A stretch of DNA of 64,000 bases from Mycolicibacterium diernhoferi (GTDB taxonomy: Bacteria; Actinomycetota; Actinomycetes; Mycobacteriales; Mycobacteriaceae), in the NCBI RefSeq assembly GCF_019456655.1, contig NZ_CP080332.1, positions 310,001 to 374,000 of the forward strand. The letters are read 5' to 3'. Of this stretch, positions 55,420-64,000 are shown piece by piece. Position numbers and translations under genes: made by a program. Each line of letters opens with the position of its first letter. The first letter of the stretch is position 1. The notes under the pieces were generated by a model, which saw only the letters and a list, made by a program, of their open reading frames with translations, was not told where the DNA came from and did no database searches.

Positions 55420-56492
55420 TCGGGCTCCTCGGATTTCGGTTCGGTGGCGTCGGGGTCGACGTCCATCTCGGTGCGGAACATGAAGAAGAACACCACCCAG
55501 CCGATCGCCGAGATGAAGATCCAGCTGACCATCCGGTAGATGAGCATGGCGGAGATCGCCGAGGCGAGCGTCATCCCGCTGGACACCAGGCCGGGCACCA
55601 GCACCGCCTCGACCACCAGCAGTCCGCCCGGCATCAGCGGGATGGACCCGACCGCGCGGGCGGCGGCATAGGCCACCGTCAGCGCGGCCAGCGACGGGTG
55701 ACCCCCGGCCGCGTACGCGGCGAATGCCAGGCAGGCGACGTCGGCGACCCAATTGAACAGCGACCAGCTGAACGCGTTGCCCAGGGCGCGGCGGCTCAGT
55801 TTCACCGACTCCAGCTGATGCAGCATCTCCCGCCACTTGTCCAGCCAGGTATCGGCGGGCTTGTTGCGCAGCGAGTTGAACCAGGACAGCAGCCGCACGC
55901 CGATACCGTCGAGCTGCTGCGGGTTGGAGGCCACCGACTGGGCCAGCACCAGCAACAGGAAGAAACCCCCGAGCGTGAAGATCAGCGACAGCGGGTTCTT
56001 ACTGGCGCCCAGCAGGAAAGCTCCGCCCAGCCCGAGCAGCGCCAGCCCGACGGCCTGCAGCACGCCCGACATCACCAGCTGCCAGGACGCCACCACCGGG
56101 GAGGCACCCCAGATGCGCTGTTGGCGGTAGACGAACGTGGCCGACAGCACCGGGCCACCGGGCAGCGTGGTGGACAGCGCGTTGCCGGCGTAGAACGCGG
56201 CCTCCGAGCGCCACTGCCGCACGGTGACCCCGGCCGAGCGCAGCAGGGTGCGCTGGATCTGCGCGAAACTGTGCATCGAGGCCATCGCGGCCACCACGGC
56301 GGCCAGCACCCACCACCAGTTCGCCGACAGCAGGCTGGTCCACGCCTTGGCCAGTTGGTCCCAGACCAGCGCGAGCTCGACGGTCAGCACCACCACCGCG
56401 ACCACGATGACCGCCCACCGCACCCACCAGTACTTGCCCCGCGGGCGCGCATCCTGGCCAGGGGCGTCGCTCATCGGCGCGTCGTGCGACAC
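55416..56492 (-). CDS. YbhN/UPF0104-type polytopic membrane protein (Rv0204c-like)
   Basis: The 358-residue protein has about eight transmembrane helices of the LPG_synthase_TM/YbhN fold (PF03706). It shows [44 protein letters not shown] and [21 protein letters not shown] near the end. Family members flip or synthesise lipids, or are flippase-like; here the substrate is unknown. The start is uncertain. GTG 56492 lies 6 bases after a TACTCT -10, consistent with a leaderless message; ATG 56474 is the alternative. Divergent from the AI-2E-type gene and head of the three-gene operon with M23 and DUF3054. Confidence 0.8.
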   Translation of the reverse strand: MSHDAPMSDAPGQDARPRGKYWWVRWAVIVVAVVVLTVELALVWDQLAKAWTSLLSANWWWVLAAVVAAMASMHSFAQIQRTLLRSAGVTVRQWRSEAAFYAGNALSTTLPGGPVLSATFVYRQQRIWGASPVVASWQLVMSGVLQAVGLALLGLGGAFLLGASKNPLSLIFTLGGFFLLLVLAQSVASNPQQLDGIGVRLLSWFNSLRNKPADTWLDKWREMLHQLESVKLSRRALGNAFSWSLFNWVADVACLAFAAYAAGGHPSLAALTVAYAAARAVGSIPLMPGGLLVVEAVLVPGLVSSGMTLASAISAMLIYRMVSWIFISAIGWVVFFFMFRTEMDVDPDATEPKSEEPE

Positions 56493-56570
56493 GCTGTAAG
56501 AGTAGCGGCGTGCCCTTCGGGTATCCGCCGGTTCCCGCGGCGCGCCGCGTGCCGGTCGTACGGTAGGCCC

Positions 56571-57716
56571 ATGTCGATAGATTCGGTCGCCGACCAGTCG
56601 GTGCATCCGCTCGTCCGCAAGGGCGCGGCCTGGGCCTGGCGGCTGTTGGTCCTGGGCGTGGCGGTGGTGTTCCTGCTGTGGGTGATCAGCCACTTCCTGC
56701 TGATCGTGGTGCCGGTGGCGCTGGCGGCCATGTTCGCGGCGCTGTTGCTGCCCGCGGTGGATGCGCTGGCCGCACGACGGGTGCCGCGCGGAGGTGCGGT
56801 GGCGATCGTGCTGCTCGGCGCCATCGCCGGGGTCGGCGGCATCCTGAGCTTCGTCGTCAGCCAATTCATCACGGGCGCACCGGCTCTCGTCGAACAGGTC
56901 ACGGCGAGCGTGGACGGGGTGCGGAACTGGTTGATCCAGGGTCCGTTACACCTGAGCAAGGAGCAGATCGACCACGCCGGTGACGCGTTGATCACCACCC
57001 TGCAGGAGAACCAGGCCAAGGTCACCAGTGGCGCGCTGTCCACGGCCGCCACCGTCACCGAGATCCTCACCGGTGCACTGCTGGTGCTGTTCACGCTGAT
57101 CTTCCTGCTGCAGGGCGGGCGGGCCATCTTCCGCTACGTCACGAAGATCTTCCCCTCCTCGGTGCGCGACCGCGTGCGCGACGCCGGGCGGGCCGGCTTC
57201 CACTCGCTGACCGGCTACGTGCGGGCCACCTGCCTGGTGGCGCTGGTCGACGCGGTCGGCATCGGAACCGGCCTGGCCATCATGGGTGTGCCGTTGGCGC
57301 TGCCGTTGGCCTCCCTGGTGTTCCTGGGCGCCTTCATCCCACTGATCGGTGCGGTGCTCACCGGAGGAGTGGCCGTCATCGTGGCGCTGATCGCCAAGGG
57401 CTGGGTCTACGCGCTGATCACCCTCGGCCTGATCCTGGCCGTGCAGCAGCTGGAATCCCATGTGCTGCAACCGCTGGTGATGGGCCGGGCGGTGGCCGTG
57501 CACCCGCTGGCGGTGGTGCTCGCCATCGCCAGCGGCGGCTTGCTCGCGGGGATCGTCGGCGCCCTGCTCGCGGTGCCGGTCCTGGCCGTACTCAACAGCG
57601 CGATGCGGGTGCTGCTGGCACCTGACCCGCAGGCGGAGCAGGAACAGGTGGCAGCAGAACTGGAGCCCGAAGGCCTTACAGGCGACCCTCCCGGCGCAGC
57701 AGATCCGCCGCGCTGA
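56571..57716 (+). CDS. AI-2E-family transporter (Rv0205-like)
   Basis: The 381-residue protein has about eight transmembrane helices in the AI-2E exporter pattern (PF01594): an N-terminal pair, a long soluble loop with [32 protein letters not shown], then [35 protein letters not shown] and [22 protein letters not shown] near the end. The family is broad, including sodium/proton antiporters and signal exporters. Position matches Rv0205 next to mmpL3. ATG 56571 lies 6 bases after a TACGGT -10-like element. Convergent with mmpL3, whose 3' end overlaps by 41 bases. Confidence 0.9.
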   Translation: MSIDSVADQSVHPLVRKGAAWAWRLLVLGVAVVFLLWVISHFLLIVVPVALAAMFAALLLPAVDALAARRVPRGGAVAIVLLGAIAGVGGILSFVVSQFITGAPALVEQVTASVDGVRNWLIQGPLHLSKEQIDHAGDALITTLQENQAKVTSGALSTAATVTEILTGALLVLFTLIFLLQGGRAIFRYVTKIFPSSVRDRVRDAGRAGFHSLTGYVRATCLVALVDAVGIGTGLAIMGVPLALPLASLVFLGAFIPLIGAVLTGGVAVIVALIAKGWVYALITLGLILAVQQLESHVLQPLVMGRAVAVHPLAVVLAIASGGLLAGIVGALLAVPVLAVLNSAMRVLLAPDPQAEQEQVAAELEPEGLTGDPPGAADPPR

Positions 57717-60700
57717 CACCGGTGCCGCGGCGGGGCGGCGCATCGCCGGTGTCGCGGGTATCGATCTTCTCGGTCGACTCCGGGTCACCCGGAGCGCGCT
57801 GCGCCGGAATGGCGGTCGTGGGCTCGCTGCCCGGCTCCGGGATGGCCCGGGTGGGTTCGGCCGACGGCCGCACCGGCGGCGCCGGATTGGCGGACGGGAT
57901 CGCGGTGGTGGGGGTGTTGCCGCGCAGTTCACCCAGCCACGACTCGATTTCGCGACGTTCCCGGCCGGGTGCCGGGTCGACCCGCGGGGCACGCTCGGTC
58001 GGGGCCGCGTTGACGGCGTTGATCGCCGTCGTCTTCGCCGAATCCGGTTGTGCCGCAAAGCGCGTGGTGGGTGCCTCCGGTGCCGGGCTGGGCGGTGCGG
58101 TGGGGAGGCGGGTGGTACCGGCAGCCGACGGGCCCGACGGGCGGACCGGTGGCAGCGGGCCCCGTGCACCCGGGGCCGGGTGGCCCGGATCGTGCTGGGC
58201 GGGCGGGTGAGCGGGGCCGCCGGCGCCGACCAGGGCCGCCTGATCGGCGACCTCGTGCTCGGGTTCACGCTGCGCGGGCCACTTGCGCTCGTCGGGTAGA
58301 TCGGTCTCGCCCAGGCCGATGCGTTCCTGTATCCGCCGCATCCACCGCGGCGCCCACCAACAGTCGTCGCCGAGCAGCTTCATGATGGCCGGCACCAGGA
58401 ACATGCGGACCACGGTCGCATCCAGCAGCAGCGCGATGAGCAGACCGAAGGCCAGGTACTTCATCATCACCAGGTCGGAGAACACGAACGCACCCGCCAC
58501 GACGGCCAGCACCAGGGCGGCGCCGGTGATGAGGCGGCCGGTGGTCGCGGTGCCGATGCGGATCGCCTCCGTGGTGGACATGCCGCGTTCTCGCGCCTCC
58601 ACCATGCGGGACACCAGGAACACCTCGTAGTCGGTGGACAGACCCCAGATCACCGCGATGATCAGGCCGATCATCGGTGCCATCAGCGGCTGTGGGGTGT
58701 AGTTCATCAGCCCGGACCCGTGACCGTCGACGAACATCCAGGTGAGGATGCCCATCGTGGATCCGAGCGTCAGCGCGCTCATCAGCGTCGCCTTGATGGG
58801 CAGCACGATCGAGCCGAACGCCAGGAACATCAGGATCGTCGTGGTGACCACCAGCACCACCGCCATCAGCGGCAGCTTGGCGAACAGGCTGTGGATACTG
58901 TCCTGCTCCAGCGCCGGGGTGCCGCCGACCGCGATCTCCAGACCGCGCGGGGGCTGGATGGAGCGCAGCTCGTCCATCTTCTGGGACGCGTCGTTGCGGT
59001 TGACCAGGCCGTTCTGCAGGACCCGCACCGACGGGTCCTTGGTCCCGGTGTCCTGAGCGGAGCGCTCCTGCCACATCTTGCTCGGATCGTTGTCCGGGTC
59101 GATGAAGCCCGAGACGGTCATCGCCTTCGCGCGGACCTCGGCCAACTGCTGGTCGGTGATCGGCTCACCGTCGGTGCGTTCGATCACCAGCGTCAGCGGC
59201 TCGGTGCGGAATCCGGGGAAGCTCCGGTCGAAGTCCTCCTGTGCCGAACGGACGCTGTTGTCCGGGGGCAGGTACTTCTCGCTGATGCCGCCGAGGGACA
59301 GCTGTCCGAGGGGGATGACCAGCAGGATCATCACGATCAGGATCGGCGCGGTGAACGCGATCGGCCGCTTCATCACGACGTTGACCAGCTTGCCCCAGAA
59401 GCCCTTCTCGACCTCGGCGCGGGTCTTGGTCTTCTGGGTCTTCTCCGCCAGCCACTCCACCCACCAGACGATGGGGCCACGAGCGAGCGGGACGTAGCGG
59501 GCCAGGGCCAGCCCACCGGAGACCACGGCCACGAAGATCACCACGCCGAGCAGCACCCAGTACAGGCCGCCGCCCAGAGAATCCTTGTTGGCGATGGTGA
59601 GGTAGGCCATCCAGCCGAGCAGACCGACGTAGCCCAGGACCAAGCCGATGACCGTCAGGGGTAGCCCCTGCTCGCCGGTCTGCTTGATCTGTTTGCGGGC
59701 GCGGTGGCCGAGGAAGATACCCACCGGCGGCACCAGCACACCGGCCGGGATCGAGGCGATGGCCAGCGTGTTGGTGCGCGGATTCGCGGGATCGGAGGCG
59801 ACCTGGTTCTGCACGAATTTCAGCAGCCAGCTGACGCCGAGGGCGTCCACCCGGGGTCCGAGGATGGCCAGTGCGGCCGGCAGCACGGTGACCGACAGGA
59901 TCGCCGCGAGCATGACCGACGCGATGATCGCGTAGGTGATCGACTTCAGGAAGCCCTGCGGGAACAGCAGCAGCGGAACCGAGGACGCCACCAGGATCAC
60001 CGCGGAGAACATCACGGTGCGGCCCGAGGTCATCACGGTGCGGCGCACGGCCGCCTCGGTGTCGTAGCCCTCGGCCAACTCCTCGCGGAACCGGCTCACC
60101 ATGAACAGGCCGTAGTCGATGGCGATGCCGAGGCCCATCAGCGTCACGACGGGCTGGGCGAAGAAGTGCACCGGCATGATCTCGGCGAGCAGCCGCATGA
60201 TGCCGAGCGCGCCGGCGATGGTCAGGCCGCCGATGATGCCGGGCAGGGCGGCGGCCACGACGCCACCGAAGACGAAGAACAGCACGACGCAGACCAGCGG
60301 GATGGCGGCCACCTCGGCGCGCTTCTGGTCCTCGCCGATGGTGCCGGTCAGCTCGCTGGCCAGCGGCTGCAGCCCGGCCAGCTGGATCGCGCCGCCGTTG
60401 ATCTGCGACAGCTGGGGTTCGACGGCCTGGTAGTTCTTCAGGATCTCGTCGTCGTTCTCGCCCTTGAGCGGGATGCTGACGAAGGTCTTGGACAGGTCGT
60501 CGGTCTTCATCTGCTGCACGGTCTCGGCCGCGGCGTCGGGCGCGCGGAGCCAGCCGACCCAGCTGACGATCTGATCCTCGTTGTCGGCGACCAGATCGTT
60601 GAGTTCCCCGGTGACCTTCTTCATCCACTCCGGGTCGTCGACCTTCTTGCCGTCCGGCGGCGTGAGGATCGCGACCACGTGACTGGTGCGGTCACGGCCG

Positions 60701-60882
60701 TACACCTCGTCGCCGAGCAGCGACGCGCGTACCGATTCACTGGTTTCGTCATAGAAACCGCTCTGGGTGACGTGGGAACCCAAACTGGCCCCGTATACGC
60801 CGCCACCAAGGCACAGTGCGACCATGACCCCGATCACTATGTATCGGAATTGGTACACCGTTCGACCCCACCAGGCGAACAC
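57676..60882 (-). CDS. mmpL3: MmpL3 trehalose monomycolate transporter with an inserted membrane module
   Basis: The 1068-residue RND flippase exports trehalose monomycolate for mycolate wall assembly. The proton-relay pair is in [11 protein letters not shown] (D256, Y257, exactly as in M. smegmatis) and GLSTDYEVF (D751, Y752). The second pair is at 645/646 in M. smegmatis, so about 106 residues are added between the halves. They lie at about 358-465, between TM6 (to about 341) and the [14 protein letters not shown] that starts the second half. The inserted stretch looks like DUF4190 plus a further helix. The C-terminal tail (about 860-1068) is long, Pro/Thr-rich and about 50 residues shorter than in M. 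smegmatis. GTG 60882 follows AGGAGCTGAC. Normally an essential gene. Confidence 0.93.
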   Translation of the reverse strand: MFAWWGRTVYQFRYIVIGVMVALCLGGGVYGASLGSHVTQSGFYDETSESVRASLLGDEVYGRDRTSHVVAILTPPDGKKVDDPEWMKKVTGELNDLVADNEDQIVSWVGWLRAPDAAAETVQQMKTDDLSKTFVSIPLKGENDDEILKNYQAVEPQLSQINGGAIQLAGLQPLASELTGTIGEDQKRAEVAAIPLVCVVLFFVFGGVVAAALPGIIGGLTIAGALGIMRLLAEIMPVHFFAQPVVTLMGLGIAIDYGLFMVSRFREELAEGYDTEAAVRRTVMTSGRTVMFSAVILVASSVPLLLFPQGFLKSITYAIIASVMLAAILSVTVLPAALAILGPRVDALGVSWLLKFVQNQVASDPANPRTNTLAIASIPAGVLVPPVGIFLGHRARKQIKQTGEQGLPLTVIGLVLGYVGLLGWMAYLTIANKDSLGGGLYWVLLGVVIFVAVVSGGLALARYVPLARGPIVWWVEWLAEKTQKTKTRAEVEKGFWGKLVNVVMKRPIAFTAPILIVMILLVIPLGQLSLGGISEKYLPPDNSVRSAQEDFDRSFPGFRTEPLTLVIERTDGEPITDQQLAEVRAKAMTVSGFIDPDNDPSKMWQERSAQDTGTKDPSVRVLQNGLVNRNDASQKMDELRSIQPPRGLEIAVGGTPALEQDSIHSLFAKLPLMAVVLVVTTTILMFLAFGSIVLPIKATLMSALTLGSTMGILTWMFVDGHGSGLMNYTPQPLMAPMIGLIIAVIWGLSTDYEVFLVSRMVEARERGMSTTEAIRIGTATTGRLITGAALVLAVVAGAFVFSDLVMMKYLAFGLLIALLLDATVVRMFLVPAIMKLLGDDCWWAPRWMRRIQERIGLGETDLPDERKWPAQREPEHEVADQAALVGAGGPAHPPAQHDPGHPAPGARGPLPPVRPSGPSAAGTTRLPTAPPSPAPEAPTTRFAAQPDSAKTTAINAVNAAPTERAPRVDPAPGRERREIESWLGELRGNTPTTAIPSANPAPPVRPSAEPTRAIPEPGSEPTTAIPAQRAPGDPESTEKIDTRDTGDAPPRRGTGVSAADLLRREGRL
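59488..59811 (-). other. DUF4190-like membrane insertion inside mmpL3
   Basis: Residues about 358-465 of the protein are not part of the MmpL3 core. They contain [37 protein letters not shown] and [16 protein letters not shown], the typical DUF4190 order (hydrophobic helix, GH-x-A-x-x-QI-x-x-TGE-x-G, second helix). A third hydrophobic helix follows at about 440-460. The reading frame is unbroken across both junctions. Confidence 0.8.
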
Positions 60883-60944
60883 GTCAGCTCCTTATTTGTT
60901 CTTGATGATCTGATTCACGCTGCGCGCGCATGTCACTTCAGTTG

Positions 60945-61646
60945 TCAGACGCGCGAGGTCAGCAGCGCGGACAACGGCCGGAACGGCTGCAGCCAAGCGC
61001 CCTGCTCGGGCAGCGAATCAAGGCCGATTCGCGGTAGCGGCTCCCGGAAGACACCAGGGATGTCCTCCAGGTCGACGAACTCCAAGCTATCCGACGCTAA
61101 CGCCCAACTGGCATGTTCGCGAAATCCGAGCACCTGCACCGGAACACCCTCGTGGGCGATCTCTTCCAGCGGTGCCCGGAACGCCTGACCGTCCGCGGAC
61201 GCCACCACCACACCGGCCAGGCCCTCACTGCGGCGCAGCGCGATGTGGTCGAGCATGTCGCTGTCGACATCGCTGTCCTCGTCCACCTTCGGCTTGGCGA
61301 AGACCGCAAAGCCCACGTTACGCAACGCTTCCACCCAGGGCCGGACGACATCCGCGCTACCTGGGGCGATGTTGGTGAAAACGGTGGCTTCGGGCTCGAG
61401 CGAGACCGCCGCGGACGGTGACGAGTCGCGTTGGCTGGACAGTTCGGCGGTCCGGTTGAGCAGCCAGCGGCCCAGCGCGTCGAAACGGGGGCGGTGTGCG
61501 GCGGTGGGCCGGCCGCCCAGGATGGACCCCAGCCCCATGTCGAGGTTGGGTGCGTCCCAGACCAGCAGCACCCGTTGGGTGGCGGGCGCCGCGGAGACCG
61601 TCGGATCAGGGACGTCTATGGTTTCGGGTTCGATCTCGACACTCAA
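60945..61646 (-). CDS. NYN-domain protein (Rv0207c-like)
   Basis: The 233-residue protein has a PIN-like NYN nuclease fold with VLLVWDAPNLDMGLGSILGG at the N-terminus, a central DSDVDSDMLDHIAL acidic segment and GVVVASADGQAF. Acidic residues (D in WDAPN, D in DMLDH, D in SADGQ) suit a metal-dependent RNase. Position between trmB and mmpL3 matches Rv0207c. The start is a TTG at 61646 with a weak ribosome site; trmB ends 28 bases upstream. A role in tRNA or RNA turnover with TrmB is possible but unproven. Confidence 0.85.
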   Translation of the reverse strand: MSVEIEPETIDVPDPTVSAAPATQRVLLVWDAPNLDMGLGSILGGRPTAAHRPRFDALGRWLLNRTAELSSQRDSSPSAAVSLEPEATVFTNIAPGSADVVRPWVEALRNVGFAVFAKPKVDEDSDVDSDMLDHIALRRSEGLAGVVVASADGQAFRAPLEEIAHEGVPVQVLGFREHASWALASDSLEFVDLEDIPGVFREPLPRIGLDSLPEQGAWLQPFRPLSALLTSRV

Positions 61647-61674
61647 CAGGGCCCTCTTCTCTTCGCGCGGGCGC

Positions 61675-62457
61675 TCATCGACGCTCCCAGAGGAGTTCGG
61701 TGACGATGGGACCGGCCAGCGCCTTGCGTTCGTACTTCGTCTCGGGTCTGGCCACCGATATCGGAAGCTGCTGGTCGGTGTCGACGCGACGCAACCGCGG
61801 TTCGGCGTCGCCGACCTCGGCGATGTGCTCGGCGTATCCCTGGTGGTCGGTCGCCGCGTGCAGGATGCCGCCGGGCTTGAGCCGGTCGGCGATCAGGGCC
61901 ATCGTCTCGGTCTGGAACAGCCGGCGCTTGTGGTGGCGGGCCTTGGGCCACGGGTCCGGGAAGAACACCCGCACCCCGGTCAGCGACGCCGACGGCAGCG
62001 AATGTTCCAGGACGTCGACACCGTCCCCGCGGACCAGCCGGATGTTCGGGATGCCGTCGCGGTCGATCACACCGAGCAACTGGCCGAGCCCCTTCTTGTA
62101 GACCTCGACGGCGATCACGTCGAGATCGGGCTCGGACTGCGCCATCGCCGAGGTGGAGACCCCGGTGCCGCAGCCGATCTCCAGGATCAGCGGGGCCTGC
62201 CGGCCGAACCACCGCTCAGGGTCCAGCACGACCGGATGGCCCTCGGCGTTGCGGGCCTCGGTGCCGATCTGCGGCCACAGCCGCTCCCAGGTCTGCTGTT
62301 GACCACCGGACAAGGTGGAGCGCCGCGACCGGAAGCTGGTGATCCTCCGCGCATGGTGGGTCGGCGGGGTCTCCGCACCGGTTGCTGCGCCCTGTTCCGG
62401 GGTGCCGGCCTCCCCGGCTTCCTCGCGCTGGGCATACATCGGTCCATCGTCGCTCAT
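61675..62457 (-). CDS. trmB: tRNA (guanine-N7-)-methyltransferase
   Basis: The 260-residue SAM-dependent enzyme methylates G46 of tRNA. It has LILEIGCGTGVSTSAMAQSEP for SAM, a GDGVDVL acidic loop, VRVFFPDPWPKARHHKRRLFQ as the catalytic PDPWPK motif, and ATDHQGYAEH near the end. The N-terminal extension (about 1-55) is acidic/Thr-rich and actinobacterial. ATG 62457 is chosen from the position of the conserved region; 25 upstream codons remain open. The position matches Rv0208c between mmpL3/Rv0207c and Rv0209. Confidence 0.93.
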   Translation of the reverse strand: MSDDGPMYAQREEAGEAGTPEQGAATGAETPPTHHARRITSFRSRRSTLSGGQQQTWERLWPQIGTEARNAEGHPVVLDPERWFGRQAPLILEIGCGTGVSTSAMAQSEPDLDVIAVEVYKKGLGQLLGVIDRDGIPNIRLVRGDGVDVLEHSLPSASLTGVRVFFPDPWPKARHHKRRLFQTETMALIADRLKPGGILHAATDHQGYAEHIAEVGDAEPRLRRVDTDQQLPISVARPETKYERKALAGPIVTELLWERR

Positions 62458-62612
62458 CCAGTCAGATGTACCCGCATCGCGGCCCAGATTGATACCCAAC
62501 AGTTGTCTTGGCGGCCTTATGTCCCAAAACACTGTTCGTCGGGGTGTCCGGGCGGTGTCACGATTTGATGTGAGCAGTGGTGACAGTGCAACGGGTGTGA
62601 GGGGGCTCCGAG

Positions 62613-63566
62613 ATGAGTGTGGACGACTTCCTCACCGAATTGTCCGGGTACGCCGAGAGTGCTCGGCAACCCGCGCTGAGCCCGATCATCGAGGGTCTGC
62701 GTCGCCCGATCGCCGTCCGCATCGTGGGCCGCCCCGGGGTGGGCGGCCGCACCGTGGCGGCCGCGCTGCGGGCGGCGGGTGTCCCGGTGGTGGTCACCCG
62801 GCCGGACGTGGATGTGCTCGTCATCGCCGAAACCGCGAAACCCGAGGACTGCCGAACGGTCGCCGAGACGACCCGGCCGCTGCTCACCGTCCTGAACAAG
62901 GCCGACCTGCTCGGCGCCGCGGCGGCCGACCGGGCCGCCCGGGTGCGCCGGCTGACCGGGGCGCCGACGGTCCCGATGTCGGCGCTGCACGCCGTCGCCG
63001 ACCTGGATGCGGCGCAGACCGCGTCGCTGCGGGTGCTGGCCGCCGACCCCGCGGACCTGAGCAGTGTCGAGGCGTTCTGCGCGGGCCCGCACGTGCTGGG
63101 CGCCGGCACCCGGGCCGGGCTGCTGGCCGCGCTGGACCTGTCCGGGATCGCGGAGCTGACCTCGGCGATCCTGTCGGGCGAGGACGAGCCGGCCTTGACC
63201 ACCCGGCTGCGCCGGTGCAGCAACGTCGAGGAGGTGTGCAGCGGCCTGCGTGCGGTGTCGGCGGCCCTGCGATACCGGCGGCTGCGGCACGCGCTGTCCG
63301 GCGTGCGGGCGTTGGCCGCCCGGACCGGGGATCAACGGCTGGCCGCCGTGGCGACCGGAGACACCGCGGTGCTCGCCGCGATGGCCGCGGCGACCGAGGT
63401 GCTGGAGGCGGACGGTCTGGATGTGCGTTCGGGGGAGCCGCTGCAACGCGCCGTGCGGTGGCAGCGCTACAGCCGGGGGCCGGTCAACGCCCTGCATCGC
63501 CGGTGCGGGGCCGATGTTTCGCGGGGCGCGCTGCGATCGATGTCCCCCGGCCGGGACCGGGGGTGA
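62613..63566 (+). CDS. GTPase-like protein with degenerate P-loop (Rv0209-like)
   Basis: The 317-residue protein has a GTPase-like layout. A P-loop-like GRPGVGGRT at 39-47 aligns with the GRPNVGKST of Era/Der GTPases, but Lys is replaced by Gly and Ser by Arg. The G4-like LNKADLLG motif (about residue 95) is kept. The C-terminal half is helical and Arg-rich. It is probably a nucleotide-binding or pseudo-GTPase protein, perhaps dynamin-like. ATG follows GTGAGGGGG. Its TGA overlaps the GTG of the next gene (GTGA), as for the Rv0209-Rv0210 pair. Confidence 0.75.
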   Translation: MSVDDFLTELSGYAESARQPALSPIIEGLRRPIAVRIVGRPGVGGRTVAAALRAAGVPVVVTRPDVDVLVIAETAKPEDCRTVAETTRPLLTVLNKADLLGAAAADRAARVRRLTGAPTVPMSALHAVADLDAAQTASLRVLAADPADLSSVEAFCAGPHVLGAGTRAGLLAALDLSGIAELTSAILSGEDEPALTTRLRRCSNVEEVCSGLRAVSAALRYRRLRHALSGVRALAARTGDQRLAAVATGDTAVLAAMAAATEVLEADGLDVRSGEPLQRAVRWQRYSRGPVNALHRRCGADVSRGALRSMSPGRDRG

Positions 63567-64000
63567 CCTCCGGCGCGGGGCGGCCGATCCTCGAGACCAC
63601 CGACCCCGCGGCGCTGGACGCGCAACTGTCCTCGCTGGCGGCTGGTCTGGGGCCGCCGCCCGCGGAGCCGGGGGAGGTGGTGCTGGTCGTCGGGCCCTGG
63701 CTGGCCGGGGTGTCCACCCTGACCGCGGCGCTGCGCGAACGGATGCCGGAACGACGGTTCCTGGAGGCCGCCGGACTCGCCCCCGGGATCGCGCCGGTGG
63801 CGGTGATCTTCGCGGTGTCGGCGGTGGCCCCGCTCGCCGAGTCGGACTGCACCCTGCTCGACGATGCCGCACGGTGCACCGACCTGGTGATCGGCGTGCT
63901 CACCAAGATCGACGTGCACCGCGACTGGCGCGCGGTGCTGGCCGCCGACGCCGAGCTTGTCGGGTCACGCACCGCACGGTTGCGGGACATGCCATGGGTG
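63563..64000 (+). CDS. GTPase-like protein with degenerate P-loop, partial (Rv0210-like)
   Basis: The visible 146 codons run open to the window edge. After a Pro/Gly-rich start, VVGPWLAGVST (44-52) aligns with a P-loop but has Val in place of the invariant Lys. VLTKIDVHRDW retains the G4 TKxD motif, so the protein should recognise guanine but may not hydrolyse GTP. The GTG overlaps the stop of the upstream partner. In M. tuberculosis the pair Rv0209-Rv0210 is followed by pckA. The 3' part is beyond the window. Confidence 0.75.
   Translation, partial: MTSGAGRPILETTDPAALDAQLSSLAAGLGPPPAEPGEVVLVVGPWLAGVSTLTAALRERMPERRFLEAAGLAPGIAPVAVIFAVSAVAPLAESDCTLLDDAARCTDLVIGVLTKIDVHRDWRAVLAADAELVGSRTARLRDMPWV

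Overview
The window is high-GC actinobacterial DNA. It carries mycobacterial hallmarks (MmpL3, MmpL11, MmpS/MmpL, SigG, Zmp1, Mce-associated membrane proteins, a RicR-type copper repressor) and so points to a Mycolicibacterium-like, non-tuberculous, probably fast-growing mycobacterium. From about 20 kb to the right edge the gene order follows M. tuberculosis Rv0182c to Rv0210 (sigG, monoglyceride lipase, Rv0184, Rv0185, O-methyltransferase, ilvD, ricR, L,D-transpeptidase, zmp1, Rv0199/Rv0200, Rv0201c, mmpL11, Rv0203, Rv0204c, Rv0205, mmpL3, Rv0207c, trmB, Rv0209, Rv0210). The pirin at 6.7-7.5 kb fits Rv0181c. These correspondences come from recalled gene order and recognisable protein families; no search was run.

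Layout. 0-7.5 kb: a large exported PE-PPE-like protein, an HNH/DUF222 nuclease, a phosphodiester glycosidase, a small stress-type membrane protein, a PQQ-type sugar dehydrogenase lipoprotein and pirin. 7.5-13.3 kb: MarR and TetR regulators, then a tightly overlapping mmpS-mmpL-DUF732-secreted protein operon whose promoter lies inside a perfect inverted repeat. 13.3-20.1 kb: an SDR dehydrogenase, a second exported PE-PPE-like paralogue, lactate dehydrogenase, an NDMA-type alcohol dehydrogenase and a VOC protein. 20.1-25.1 kb: sigG and the lipase/Rv0184/Rv0185/methyltransferase run.

25.1-41.9 kb is mostly absent from the tuberculosis arrangement. It holds an Lrp-controlled permease/ureohydrolase/TPP-enzyme/symporter operon that looks like guanidino-compound or arginine-transaminase catabolism. 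Next comes an SDR/TetR divergon with two palindromic operators. It ends with a lipid-handling/glycosyltransferase/MMPL/glycosyltransferase run and an Acg-type nitroreductase, then UPF0114 and ilvD. 41.9-44.1 kb: a copper-responsive DUF305-ricR operon with a clear operator, then an L,D-transpeptidase. A 20-bp-arm perfect palindrome separates that gene from convergent zmp1.

46-64 kb is the envelope-transport block: omamA and its partner, mmpL11 with a coupled HTH gene, the Rv0203-type hemophore, a PrrAB-like two-component system, an M23 peptidase lipoprotein, a YbhN-type membrane protein, an AI-2E-type transporter, mmpL3, the NYN protein, trmB and a pair of degenerate P-loop GTPase-like genes (the second cut by the window edge).

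The most unusual observation is in mmpL3. The cytoplasmic loop between the two transmembrane halves carries about 106 extra residues that look like a DUF4190 membrane module. Other points of note are the two PE-PPE-like proteins whose nucleophile serine position is glycine, the twin TetR operators, and the envelope glycosyltransferase/MMPL locus. No tRNA, rRNA, CRISPR array or insertion sequence was seen.
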